Shown here: piece after piece, positions 47,785 to 57,316 of the stretch | Position numbering within the stretch: position 1 is the stretch's first letter | Layout of the letters: every line of letters begins with the position of its first letter | Assembly (NCBI RefSeq): GCF_001399755.1 | Contig: NZ_LJCP01000008.1 | Location: forward strand, 1-64,000 | Origin: Thiohalorhabdus denitrificans | Lineage (GTDB): Bacteria; Pseudomonadota; Gammaproteobacteria; Thiohalorhabdales; Thiohalorhabdaceae | DNA: 64,000 nt | Direction of reading: 5' to 3' | Translations under genes and position numbers: made by a program | The notes under the pieces: model-generated | The model's database searches: none | What the model was told of the DNA's origin: nothing | What the model saw: only the letters and a program-made list of their open reading frames with translations

Positions 47785-47920
47785 GTTCGAAACCTTCCCG
47801 GCGGGGCCGGAGCAGCGGGGTCGGCGGAAGGCCGGGGCACGGCGCCTCTCCGCCCCATAGAGGATACCCGCCGCCACCCTTCGGGAAAACCCACCCGGGG
47901 TCCTCCCGGTTTCCCGGGAA

Positions 47921-49042
47921 TCACCCTTCCCGGTGCGGCTCGGCGACGATCCGGGTATCGGTACCGACGCCCCGGCGCTCCAGGATGCGCAGATTGATGC
48001 GCTCGGCCATGGAACCGATGGGCGGGCCCTCGAACATACCCAGCCCCCCGGCGCCGATGATGCTCGGCGCCTGGTAGGCCACCAGCCGGTCCACCCAGCC
48101 GCCGCGCAGCAGGGCCCCCGCCAGGGTGGCGCCGCACTCGGCCAGCACGGAGTTGATCTCCCGTCGGCCCAGCTCGTGGAGGACGGCGCCCAGGGCGGGG
48201 CAGCCCCCGTCGCCTTCCTCCAGGGTGATCACCTCGGCCCCCGCCGCTTCCAGGGCCCGGCGCCGCTCCGCCGAGGCTCCCGGGCCACCCACCATCAGGA
48301 CCCCCCCCGGGCCGGTCACCACCCGGGCCCCGGGCGGCGTGCGCAGGCGGCTGTCCAGGACCACCCGCAGGGGATGGGCGCCCCCCTCGGGGAGGCGCGC
48401 GGTGAGGGAGGGGTTGTCGGCGAGGACCGTGCCGCTGCCGGTGAGGAGGGCGGCGTGGGCGTGCCGCAGACGGTGGACGTCGGCGCGCGCCGCCTCGGAG
48501 GTGATCCACTGGCTCTCGCCGGTGCTGGTGGCCGTGTGGCCGTCCAGGCTGGAGGCCAACTTGAGGGTGAGCCACGGCCGGCCGCTGCGCACCCGGCTGA
48601 GGAAGCCGGCGTTCACCGCTTCCGCCTCCTCCGCCAGGAGCCCGCTCTCCGTGGCGATGCCGGCCTCCTCCAAGCGCCGCAGCCCGCGGCCCCGGACCCG
48701 CTCGTCCGGGTCCACCAGGGCGGCCACCACGCGCCCCACCCCCGCCTCCACCAGGCGGTCGGCGCAGGGCGGCGTGCGCCCGTGGTGGCTGCAGGGCTCC
48801 AGGGTGACGTAGGCCGTGGCGCCCCGGGCGGCCTCCCCGGCCCGCTCCAGGGCCCGCACCTCGGCGTGCGGTCCGCCCACGCGCTCGTGAAACCCCTCCC
48901 CCACCACGCGGCCGTCGCGCACCAGCACGCAGCCCACCATGGGGTTGGGGTCGGTCCAGCCCAGCCCCCGCCGCGCCAAGGCCAGGGCCCGGCGCATGTG
49001 GCGGGTATCCTCGGCGTGGGTGGCGGGCGGGGAATCCGGCAT
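47921..49042 (-). CDS. ribD: riboflavin deaminase/reductase
   Basis: A 373-residue bifunctional RibD. The deaminase domain (about 1-150) has the zinc site HAEVRAL and PCSHHGRTPPC. The reductase domain (about 155-373) has LKLASSLDGHTATSTGESQWITS and LAECGATLAGALL. ATG at 49042 is the family start; longer reading upstream runs into nrdR in another frame. Confidence 0.96.
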   Translation of the reverse strand: MPDSPPATHAEDTRHMRRALALARRGLGWTDPNPMVGCVLVRDGRVVGEGFHERVGGPHAEVRALERAGEAARGATAYVTLEPCSHHGRTPPCADRLVEAGVGRVVAALVDPDERVRGRGLRRLEEAGIATESGLLAEEAEAVNAGFLSRVRSGRPWLTLKLASSLDGHTATSTGESQWITSEAARADVHRLRHAHAALLTGSGTVLADNPSLTARLPEGGAHPLRVVLDSRLRTPPGARVVTGPGGVLMVGGPGASAERRRALEAAGAEVITLEEGDGGCPALGAVLHELGRREINSVLAECGATLAGALLRGGWVDRLVAYQAPSIIGAGGLGMFEGPPIGSMAERINLRILERRGVGTDTRIVAEPHREG

Positions 49043-49104
49043 GGGCGCCTGTCCGGTCAGCACCGGAGGGGGGGACGGTCGACGGCCGGGCCGGCGCGCA
49101 CGCC

Positions 49105-49563
49105 TCAGCCCTCCTCCCGGTTGAGGCGGTCCAACTCCGCCCGGAAGGCGTTGACGTCCTCGAAGCGGCGGTAGACCGAAGCGAAGCGCACGTAGGCCAC
49201 CTCGTCCAGGTCGCGCAGGGCCTCCATGACCCACTCGCCGATGCGCCGGGAGGGCAGCTCCTTCTCCCCGGACTGCATGAGGCGCTGCTTGATGTCCTGC
49301 ACCACCCCCTCCACGGCCTCGGAGGCCACGGGCCGCTTCTCCAGGGCCCGCATGAGCCCGGCGCGGAGCTTGTCCTCGCTGAAGGGCTCGCGGCGGCCGT
49401 CGCCCTTCACCACCTGGGGGAGGCGCATCTCCACCCGCTCGAAGGTGGTGAAGCGCGCCCCGCAGGCCTGGCAGGCGCGCCGGCGGCGAACCGCCGCGCC
49501 TCCCTCGGCCAGACGGCTGTCCTGGACCCGGGTCTCCTCGTTGCTGCAGAAGGGGCAGCGCAA
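49105..49563 (-). CDS. nrdR: transcriptional repressor NrdR
   Basis: A 152-residue NrdR, which senses ATP/dATP and represses ribonucleotide reductase genes. The zinc ribbon uses Cys3, Cys6, Cys31 and Cys34 (CPFC and CQAC); an ATP-cone follows ([20 protein letters not shown]). The start is a TTG at 49563 (normally MxCPFC), 17 bp after the glyA stop with GGAAAG upstream. Confidence 0.95.
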   Translation of the reverse strand: MRCPFCSNEETRVQDSRLAEGGAAVRRRRACQACGARFTTFERVEMRLPQVVKGDGRREPFSEDKLRAGLMRALEKRPVASEAVEGVVQDIKQRLMQSGEKELPSRRIGEWVMEALRDLDEVAYVRFASVYRRFEDVNAFRAELDRLNREEG

Positions 49564-49580
49564 GGGGCGCCCAGCTTTCC

Positions 49581-50834
<1,254 letters not shown>

Positions 50835-50911
50835 GGACTGGTCTTCTCCTGCTGCTGGGACTGGTTGGCGCCGCCCCGAACGGGGCGGCGTGTTGCGGCG
50901 GGGAGGGCCGG

Positions 50912-51349
50912 TCAGCCCTCGATGGACTCGATCTTCTCCACCCGGTTGGCGTGCCGCCCGCCCTCGAACTCCGCGCTCATCCACGCATCGAAGATGCTCG
51001 CGGCCAGGCCGGGGCCGATGGCGCGGCCGCCCAGGACCAGCACGTTGGCGTCGTTGTGCTGCCGGGACATGCGGGCCTCGAACTCGTTGTGGCAGAGAGC
51101 GGCGCGGACGCCCTTGTGGCGGTTGGCGGCCATGCTGATGCCCAGGCCGGTGCCGCACACCAGCACGGCCCGATCGGCCTCGCCGCTGCGCATCTTCTCC
51201 ACGGCCATCACGGCGTAGTCGGGGTAGTCCACGCTGGCGTCCTCGTGGGTCCCCAAGTCCACCACCTCGTAACCGCGCTCGCGTGCGTGCTCCAGAACCA
51301 TGCGTCGCAGCTCAAGGCCGCCGTGATCGGATGCCATTACAATGCGCAT
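50912..51349 (-). CDS. rpiB: ribose-5-phosphate isomerase B
   Basis: A 145-residue RpiB/LacAB isomerase. Active-site blocks are [27 protein letters not shown] with the catalytic Cys, and [11 protein letters not shown]. Start 51349 is where similarity begins. The order rpiB-glyA-nrdR is common in proteobacteria. It is divergent from the RqcH gene. Confidence 0.95.
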   Translation of the reverse strand: MRIVMASDHGGLELRRMVLEHARERGYEVVDLGTHEDASVDYPDYAVMAVEKMRSGEADRAVLVCGTGLGISMAANRHKGVRAALCHNEFEARMSRQHNDANVLVLGGRAIGPGLAASIFDAWMSAEFEGGRHANRVEKIESIEG

Positions 51350-51456
51350 GCCCGCCTCCAGAAAATTCAAGGGCCGAAGCGTGGTTCGGCTCGTCATTGG
51401 GCAACTGATAAACTATTTAACTTACGAAATCCGCCTTCCCAGTGCAAGCATAGACC

Positions 51457-53151
51457 ATGGACGTCATCCAGCTACATGCCGCCGCGGCCAGCCTCGCGCC
51501 TCGGTTCACGGGCCGCGCCGTGCGGGCCGTGGGCGGGCCCGAGCAGGCCCCCGAGCTGCACTTCGGCGCCCCCCCCATCCTGCGCGTGTCCCTCACGGGC
51601 CAGTTCCGGGGCCTGTTCCCCCTGAGCGAGACCCAGGGGGACGCGGAGGGCGGCTTCCCGGCCTACCTCCACCAGCGTCTGGCCGGGTTCCACCTGGAGG
51701 CCATCGAGCATCCCTGGCCCGACCGAGTGGTGGTGCTGCGCTTCGCCCGCAAGCGCCTCACCGGCAAATACGACCGCCGCGCCCTGGTGGCCGAGTTCCT
51801 GGGCAAGCGCTGCAACGCCGCCCTGCTCACCAGCGACGACCGGGTGGACCGGCCCCTGCACCGGCCCGATCTCACCGACCCCGACGCCCGCTTCCTGCCG
51901 GGCATGGCCTACCGCCCCCCGGCGGCCCCGCCCGGCAGCGAGGCGGCCCAATGGAGCCTCCTGGAGGGTCCTCCTCCGGCCGACCTCGACCTCTCCGGAC
52001 CCGCCGAGGAGGTGGCCCGGCGGGTGGTACCCCTGCCGCCACGGCTAGCCCAGGCCCTCGAGGAGCTGGGTGCCGGGGAACGCCGCGACCTGCTGGCCAC
52101 CGCCGCCGAAGCCCTCGCCGAGCCAACCACGCAGTGGTTCCTCCACGAGGTGGAGGGCAAGCGCTTCCTCTACCCTTTCCCCCTGCCCAACTGGGCGGAG
52201 CCCGTGCCGGCCGGCCCCCTGGAGGAGGCCTGGCCGGGCTACATCGAGGCCACCATCCGCGCGGCCCGCGAGGAGCGCCTGCGCCAGCGCCTGGCCAGCC
52301 GCCTGCGCGGCCACCGCAAGCGCCTGGAGGATCGCCTGGAGAAGGTGCTGGCGGACGAGGCCCGGCACGCCCACCCGGAGGAGTACCGGCGGTACGGCCA
52401 GGCCCTTACCAGCCTAGGCGGCGGCGTGGCGCGGGAGGAGAACGTAGCCGCCACCGACTACCTGGCCAACCCGCCCGAGACCATTCGGGTCCCAGCGACG
52501 CCCGGTCGCAGCTACCAGGAGGAGGCCGAGCGCTACTTCAACAAGGCGCGCAAGGCGGAGCGCGGCCAGGAGCTCGCGGCCCGGCGGCGCTTCGAGACGG
52601 AGAGCGATCTCGCGGAGGTGGCCCGCCTGGAGGCGGACCTGGAGGAGGCCGACGCGGACACCCTGGAGGCCGTCGCCGACCGCCTGGATCGGCTGGAGGC
52701 GCTGCCGGCCGAGGAGCGCCACGGCACCCGCAAGCGCTCCCCCGAGGGCCCCGAGCCGCCTCGCGAGTACCAGTACGGGGGCCACACCATCCTGGTGGGC
52801 ACCACCCGCGCCACCAACGACTGGCTCACCTTCCGACGGTCCCGGCCGTGGGACATCTGGCTCCACGTCCAGGGTCTGCCCGGCGCCCACGTGGTCATCC
52901 CGCGCGACCGCAAGGACCCCCTACCCCCGGACGAGGTGCTGGAGCACGCCGCCCGCTTGGTCGTCACCCACAGCCCCAAGGCGGACCGCAAGGCCGAGGT
53001 GGACTGGACCGAGGTGAAATACGTCCGCCGCCACCCCAACGGCAAGCCCGGCCAGGCCCTGTACACCCACTACCAGACCATCCTGGCCGAGGCCCTGCCC
53101 CCGGACGAGCTGTCCGCCGAGGCCCCGGCCCCTTCCGGACAGGAGCCATGA
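51457..53151 (+). CDS. NFACT family protein (RqcH-like)
   Basis: A 564-residue NFACT protein, the bacterial relative of Rqc2/NEMF. RqcH binds obstructed 50S-peptidyl-tRNA complexes and adds C-terminal Ala tails that mark the chain for decay. The NFACT-N part (about 1-180) has PDRVVVLRF; Asp89-Arg90 correspond in position to the Asp-Arg pair needed for tailing in Bacillus RqcH. Next are the helical coiled-coil middle (about 250-420) and the NFACT-R domain with TNDWLTFRRSRPWDIWLHVQ and PGAHVVI. The family is rare in gammaproteobacteria. Start ATG at 51457. The stop overlaps maf (ATGA), so the two are coupled. Confidence 0.87.
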   Translation: MDVIQLHAAAASLAPRFTGRAVRAVGGPEQAPELHFGAPPILRVSLTGQFRGLFPLSETQGDAEGGFPAYLHQRLAGFHLEAIEHPWPDRVVVLRFARKRLTGKYDRRALVAEFLGKRCNAALLTSDDRVDRPLHRPDLTDPDARFLPGMAYRPPAAPPGSEAAQWSLLEGPPPADLDLSGPAEEVARRVVPLPPRLAQALEELGAGERRDLLATAAEALAEPTTQWFLHEVEGKRFLYPFPLPNWAEPVPAGPLEEAWPGYIEATIRAAREERLRQRLASRLRGHRKRLEDRLEKVLADEARHAHPEEYRRYGQALTSLGGGVAREENVAATDYLANPPETIRVPATPGRSYQEEAERYFNKARKAERGQELAARRRFETESDLAEVARLEADLEEADADTLEAVADRLDRLEALPAEERHGTRKRSPEGPEPPREYQYGGHTILVGTTRATNDWLTFRRSRPWDIWLHVQGLPGAHVVIPRDRKDPLPPDEVLEHAARLVVTHSPKADRKAEVDWTEVKYVRRHPNGKPGQALYTHYQTILAEALPPDELSAEAPAPSGQEP

Positions 53152-53732
53152 GCGCGCCCCCGCTGATCCTCGCCTCCACCTCCCCCTACCGCGCCGCCCA
53201 GCTCCGCCAGCTGGGGCTGGACTTCGAAACCGTCCCCCCCGGCGCGGACGAAACGCCCCGCCCCGGGGAGACCCCGGAAGCCCTTGCCGGGCGCCTCGCC
53301 GATGCCAAGGCAACCGCGGTGGCCCGCCGGCGCCCGGAGGCGGTGGTCATCGGCTCGGACCAGTGCGCCGCCCTCGGCCCGCGGATCCTCGGTAAGCCCG
53401 GGGATTTCGATACCGCCCGTGAGCAGCTTCGGGCGGCCTCGGGAAACACCGTGGTCTTCCACACGGGCGTCTGTGTCCGCCGGGGGGACAGCGGATTCCA
53501 CCGCACGATGGTGGTGCCCTTCGCCGCCACCTTCCGGGAGCTGAGCGACGACCGGATCGCCCGCTACCTGGAGCACGACCGGCCCTACGACTGCGCGGGG
53601 AGCATCCGCACCGAGGGTTTGGGCCCGGCGCTCCTGGAACGCACCGAAGGTGACGACCCCACCGCGGTCACCGGGCTGCCGCTGATCCACACCGTGCGCC
53701 TGCTGGAGGCCGCCGGACGGCCCGTGCTCTGA
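53148..53732 (+). CDS. Maf-family nucleoside triphosphate pyrophosphatase
   Basis: A 194-residue Maf enzyme that hydrolyses non-canonical or modified NTPs. Motifs are LILASTSPYRAAQL at the N-terminus, VIGSDQ with the catalytic Asp, and YDCAGSIRTEGLG. The SIRTEG-type C-terminal pattern suggests the YceF (m7GTP) branch over the dTTP/UTP branch, with moderate confidence. It overlaps the NFACT gene by 4 bases. Confidence 0.92.
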   Translation: MSAPPLILASTSPYRAAQLRQLGLDFETVPPGADETPRPGETPEALAGRLADAKATAVARRRPEAVVIGSDQCAALGPRILGKPGDFDTAREQLRAASGNTVVFHTGVCVRRGDSGFHRTMVVPFAATFRELSDDRIARYLEHDRPYDCAGSIRTEGLGPALLERTEGDDPTAVTGLPLIHTVRLLEAAGRPVL

Positions 53733-53761
53733 GCTCCTGTCGCTTTTTTTGGCGACCTCCT

Positions 53762-53990
53762 CTTGACAAATTGTTCACATCCTTCCGGGCACCCCCGAAC
53801 CCCCACTGTCCGATCCAACCACCCTGTCAAGGACAACCAGAAACTAACATTAATAGACTGTTTTTAAAGGTTTTTATATGTATGCCCAAGAACTAGGCAG
53901 GACCGCCCAACCTCCCGTGTCCCAAGGGCTCAGCGGCGCTACACAAGGGTTTTCCCCAAGGTTTTCCACAGGAACTGTGGGGAATCGTTC
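53762..53990 (+). repeat. DnaA-box module, copy 1
   Basis: Four landmarks in order: CTTGAC plus TTGTTCACA (53762-53779); an AT-rich patch at 53841-53884; CAAGGGCTCAGCG at 53923-53935; and TTTTCCCCAAGG with TTTTCCACAGGAACTGTGG from 53950, ending at 53990. TTGTTCACA and TTTTCCACA each differ from the DnaA box TTATNCACA at position 3. The module matches copies 2 and 3 in spacing. Confidence 0.8.
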
Positions 53991-54127
53991 ATCCCCGAGC
54001 GCCGCTCCGTGGGGCCTGGGGCCCGCCTTCGACCGGCTTTCCCAGGGGATCCGGGGAAGCGGCCCGAAGGCCCCCTGACGAGACCGGCCCTTTCGCCGGA
54101 CCCCATGGACAGTCCCCCCACTTTCCC

Positions 54128-54353
54128 CTTGACTTTTGTTCACAGAGCGACCCAGGCCCCCACCCGGATCCGGACAAGCCCCCAGCATCCCGCCATTCCC
54201 GGAAGCCAAGAATGCATCTTTCTGTTTTTACTTTATTTTTTAAGGTGCCTACACCTTAACCCGAAATGCCGAAAGCCCGACGACACAAGGGCTCAGCGGC
54301 ATTTCCCAGGCCTTTTCCCCAAGGTTATCCACAGGGCGTGTTAGGAATTGTCC
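54128..54353 (+). repeat. DnaA-box module, copy 2
   Basis: CTTGAC with TTGTTCACA (54128-54144), AT-rich patch 54211-54245, CAAGGGCTCAGCG at 54286-54298, then TTTTCCCCAAGG and a perfect DnaA box TTATCCACA at 54325-54333. The last 29 bases align to copies 1 and 3 without gaps. It is in the same orientation as copy 1. Confidence 0.8.
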
Positions 54354-54484
54354 GAACCCGACTACGGGCCTCCCCTGGAGGAAGGACACCCCGCCCCCGA
54401 ACGGCCTTCATTCGGCGCCGCCCGCATCCCCGGAAGGGCCACGCCCTGGTATGCTGGCCGATCCGTCCGGCCCCGGAGGAGCCC

Positions 54485-55006
54485 ATGACCCCCAGCGCCC
54501 CCAATCCGCCCCGGGTGTCGGCCCGGCGGCTGCCCGACGACGGCACCTACCCGAACAATCCGCGCCTGCCCCTGCTGGTCTACACGGGGGCCTTCCCCCC
54601 GAATGACCCGGAGGCCATCGAGGCGGTGTTGGCCGCCAACGGCTGGCCGCCCGCCTGGCGGTTCGGGGTCTTCAGCCATCACCACTACCACGCCACCGCC
54701 CACGAGGTGCTCGGCTGCTTCCAGGGCTCCGCCAGCCTCCAATTGGGCGGCCCGGAAGGCCCGATCCTGGAGGCCGCCGCGGGGGACGTGGTGGTTCTGC
54801 CCGCCGGCACCGCCCACAAGGCCGTGGAGAGCCACGGCGGCTTCCTCTGCGTGGGCGCCTACCCCGCCGGCCAGGACCCGGCCATGAACACCGGGCGCCC
54901 CGGCGAGCACGAGGACGCCGTTGCGCGCATCGCGCGGGTGCCCGTGCCCGAGGCCGATCCCGCCTACGGGCCGCAGGGGCCCCTCCTGGAGCACTGGGGC
55001 ACGTAA
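54485..55006 (+). CDS. cupin-domain protein (YjlB-like)
   Basis: A 173-residue single-domain cupin. Metal-type residues are in FSHHHYHATAHEVLGCFQG (first cupin motif, His and Glu), and AAGDVVVLPAGTAHKAV is the second motif with its His. The N-terminal part (LPLLVYTGAFPPNDPEAIEAVLAANGW) resembles the YjlB subgroup. The substrate is unknown. Start ATG at 54485, with GGAGGAGCCC upstream. The DnaA-box modules lie directly before it. Confidence 0.85.
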   Translation: MTPSAPNPPRVSARRLPDDGTYPNNPRLPLLVYTGAFPPNDPEAIEAVLAANGWPPAWRFGVFSHHHYHATAHEVLGCFQGSASLQLGGPEGPILEAAAGDVVVLPAGTAHKAVESHGGFLCVGAYPAGQDPAMNTGRPGEHEDAVARIARVPVPEADPAYGPQGPLLEHWGT

Positions 55007-55046
55007 GGTCCCGCAACGGGCCTTCGGAGAGAAGGAAGTTCGGCAC

Positions 55047-57017
55047 TCATTCCCGGCTTTCCAGGGCGCGCAACCGGTTCCAGTCCGCGATGAGGTAGGT
55101 GCCGAGGGCGGGCTCGTCGGCGATGCGCGCCGCCATCCAGGCCGCCGCCTCCTGGCCGCGCCGCCGGTACTCCTGGTTCCCGGTCCGGGCCCCCAGTTCC
55201 GCCAGCACCCGCGCACCCAGGGCATTGGCGGAGGGCAGCGGGTTGTCGTTGAAGGGCTTGGTGCGCAGCCACTCCCCAGCCGGGGTCGGCCCTCCGGCGT
55301 AGAAGCCGCCGTTGCCCCCGTCCCAGAAGTGCTCCACGGCGGCGTCGGCCAGGGCCCGCGCCCGGGCGAGCCACCGCCCCGTGCCGGTCTGCCCGTGCAG
55401 GGCCAGCCCGGCCTCGGCCAGGGCCAGGTAGTCCTCCGCGGCGCCCGGCGGCCCGGCTTGCCCCGGCAGGGCGCTGCGCCTGACCCGGACCGGCTCCGCC
55501 GTCGGATCCACGAGGCGGTCCCAGACCGCCTCCGCCGCCTTCTCCGCCCTGCGGACGTAGCGGGCCTCCCCCAGAGCGCCGCCCGCGCGGGCCAGGGCGG
55601 TGATCATGTGGCCGTTCCAGGCGGCCACCAGCTTGTCGTCGGCGGGCGGGGCCGGCCGCTGGCGTCGCGCCCGCAGCAGCCGGGTGCGCGCCTCCCGGAG
55701 GTGGCGGTCCACCGCCTCCGGGGACAGCCCGAGCTCCTCCGCCACCGCCTCCCGGTCCCGGGCCCGGTAGAGCACATTGGCGCGGCCCAGCTCCGCGCTC
55801 TCCCCGGTGTTGCCCCCGGGCTTGACCCCGAAGCGCGCCGCCGCCACCGCGCGGCGCTCCCCCTTCCCCAGGGCTTGCGTGAACTGCTCCCAGGTCCAGG
55901 TGTAGTAGGCCCCCTCGGCGCTCCCCTGCGGGCGCTCCGGCCGGGCGCTGTCGGCGCTCAGGGCCGCCCGGTAGCCGCCCTCCGGCAGGGCCATTTGCCG
56001 CTCCACGAAGGCCAGGGTCTCCCGGGCCACCTCGGCCCAGCGATCCCCGCCGTATCGCTCCCCGGCCGCCAGCAGCGCCCGCACCAGCAGGGCCTGGTTG
56101 TAGAGCATCTTCTCGAAATGGGGCACCCGCCAGTCCGGGTCCACCGCGTAGCGGTGGAAGCCTCCGCCCAGCTGATCCCGGATCCCGCCCTCGGCCATGG
56201 CCTCGAGCGTGGTGCGCGCCATGTCGGCCTCGTCCTCGCCCCGGCCGAGCAGGAACAAGAGATCGGCCGGGCGGGGAAACTTGGGAGCCGTTCCGAAACC
56301 GCCCTGGAAGGGGGCGAACTCCCCGCGCAGGGCCTTCGCCGCCCGCCGGGGGAGGTCGGACCGCAGACCCCCGGGATCCACCGTCAGGCCGCGCCGGATC
56401 AGGGCCGCCCCCTCCTCCGCCCCCTGACGCACCCCCTCCTCGTCCTCCGTCCAGCGCCGGACCACCTCGCGGAGGAGCCCCTTCATGCCCGGCTGGCCCT
56501 CCTCCGCCTCGGGCGGGAAGTAGACCCCGCCCAGGAAGGGCTTGCCCTCCGGGGTGGCCCAGACGTTCAGGGGCCACCCGGCCGTTCCCGCGGTCTCCTC
56601 CACGAAGCGGCGGTAGGCCTGGTCCAGATCCGGGCGCTGCTCGCGGTCCACCTTCACCGCCACGAAATGGCGGTTCAGGAGCCGGGCGATCTCGGGGTCC
56701 GTGAAGGATTCCCGCTCCATCACGTGGCACCAGTGGCAGGTGAAGTAGCCCACGGAGATGAACAGGGGCCGGTTGGTGCGGCGGGCCCGCTCGAAGGCCG
56801 CCTCGCCCCAGGGGTACCACTCCACGGGGTTGTCGGCGTGCATGCGCAGGTACGGGCTCGCCGCCTGCTCCAGGCGCCAGCCCCCGCTGCGCTCCGCCTC
56901 CTTCTCGCCGCCCGCGTGGAGCGGCAGCGCCAGGGCCAGCATCCCCAGGACCACGCCCACCACGCGACCGGGGTTCCTGTCCACCGACCCCCGTAGAGGC
57001 CCTTCGTCGCTTGACAT
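55047..57017 (-). CDS. thioredoxin-domain protein, YyaL/SSP411 type
   Basis: A 656-residue protein. It has an N-terminal hydrophobic segment (VVGVVLGMLALALPLHA, about 19-35), probably a signal or anchor. A thioredoxin-like domain (DUF255) with Cys94-His-Trp-Cys97 in FTCHWCHVM follows. A long alpha/alpha-barrel part comes next, with LGGGFHRYAVDPDWRVPHFEKMLYNQA, as in mannose-6-P-isomerase-like and AGE-type folds. The activity is unknown. The ATG at 57017 has a GGAGGG site, and start and leader overlap the left end of DnaA-box module copy 3. A start further in, nearer the hydrophobic segment, is also possible. Confidence 0.87.
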   Translation of the reverse strand: MSSDEGPLRGSVDRNPGRVVGVVLGMLALALPLHAGGEKEAERSGGWRLEQAASPYLRMHADNPVEWYPWGEAAFERARRTNRPLFISVGYFTCHWCHVMERESFTDPEIARLLNRHFVAVKVDREQRPDLDQAYRRFVEETAGTAGWPLNVWATPEGKPFLGGVYFPPEAEEGQPGMKGLLREVVRRWTEDEEGVRQGAEEGAALIRRGLTVDPGGLRSDLPRRAAKALRGEFAPFQGGFGTAPKFPRPADLLFLLGRGEDEADMARTTLEAMAEGGIRDQLGGGFHRYAVDPDWRVPHFEKMLYNQALLVRALLAAGERYGGDRWAEVARETLAFVERQMALPEGGYRAALSADSARPERPQGSAEGAYYTWTWEQFTQALGKGERRAVAAARFGVKPGGNTGESAELGRANVLYRARDREAVAEELGLSPEAVDRHLREARTRLLRARRQRPAPPADDKLVAAWNGHMITALARAGGALGEARYVRRAEKAAEAVWDRLVDPTAEPVRVRRSALPGQAGPPGAAEDYLALAEAGLALHGQTGTGRWLARARALADAAVEHFWDGGNGGFYAGGPTPAGEWLRTKPFNDNPLPSANALGARVLAELGARTGNQEYRRRGQEAAAWMAARIADEPALGTYLIADWNRLRALESRE

Positions 57018-57234
57018 CCGTTCACAACCCTCCGCGGCCCGAACCGAGCACCGCCTTTCGGCGAGGAAAGTTCCGTCCTTCCAGGGGTATACGCATAAGA
57101 ACCTGAAAATAAAACACTTACTTTTCTGCCTACACGCTGAGCCGATCCGCCCACCTGCCCGGCGCACAAGGGCCAGCGTCCCCTTTCAAGGCCCTGTCCA
57201 CAACCTTTTCCACAGCCTCTGTGAGGAACTTCCC
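57010..57234 (+). repeat. DnaA-box module, copy 3
   Basis: CTTGAC with CCGTTCACA (57010-57026), AT-rich patch 57087-57128, CAAGGGCCAGCG at 57167-57178, and TTTTCCACA at 57206-57214 followed by GCCTCTGTGAGGAAC. It is 225 bp long, in the same orientation and spacing as copies 1 and 2, 2.9 kb from copy 2. Its left end overlaps the start of the thioredoxin-domain gene. Confidence 0.75.
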
Positions 57235-57316
57235 CCAACCGGCTCGGGCTTTCCCCATTCCGAAACCCGCTACCGGGCTTTCCGCTTTTGCTTTCCGCCC
57301 TCCCGGCCATCCTCCT

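Larger units (their letters stand above)
53733..54484. other. 752-bp non-coding region holding two DnaA-box modules
   Basis: The longest gap in the window. It holds a GTCGC-T7-GGCGAC hairpin after maf and then two full copies of a roughly 226-bp module described separately. Short open frames here do not look like proteins. Confidence 0.8.

Noticed and set aside
53762-53800. Sigma-70 promoter from the TTGAC at the left of each DnaA-box module
   Set aside because: No -10-like hexamer lies 16-18 bp downstream in any of the three copies.
54009-54344. A 111-codon open frame in the gap between maf and the cupin gene
   Set aside because: It runs through DnaA-box module 2 and has no family likeness or ribosome-binding site.
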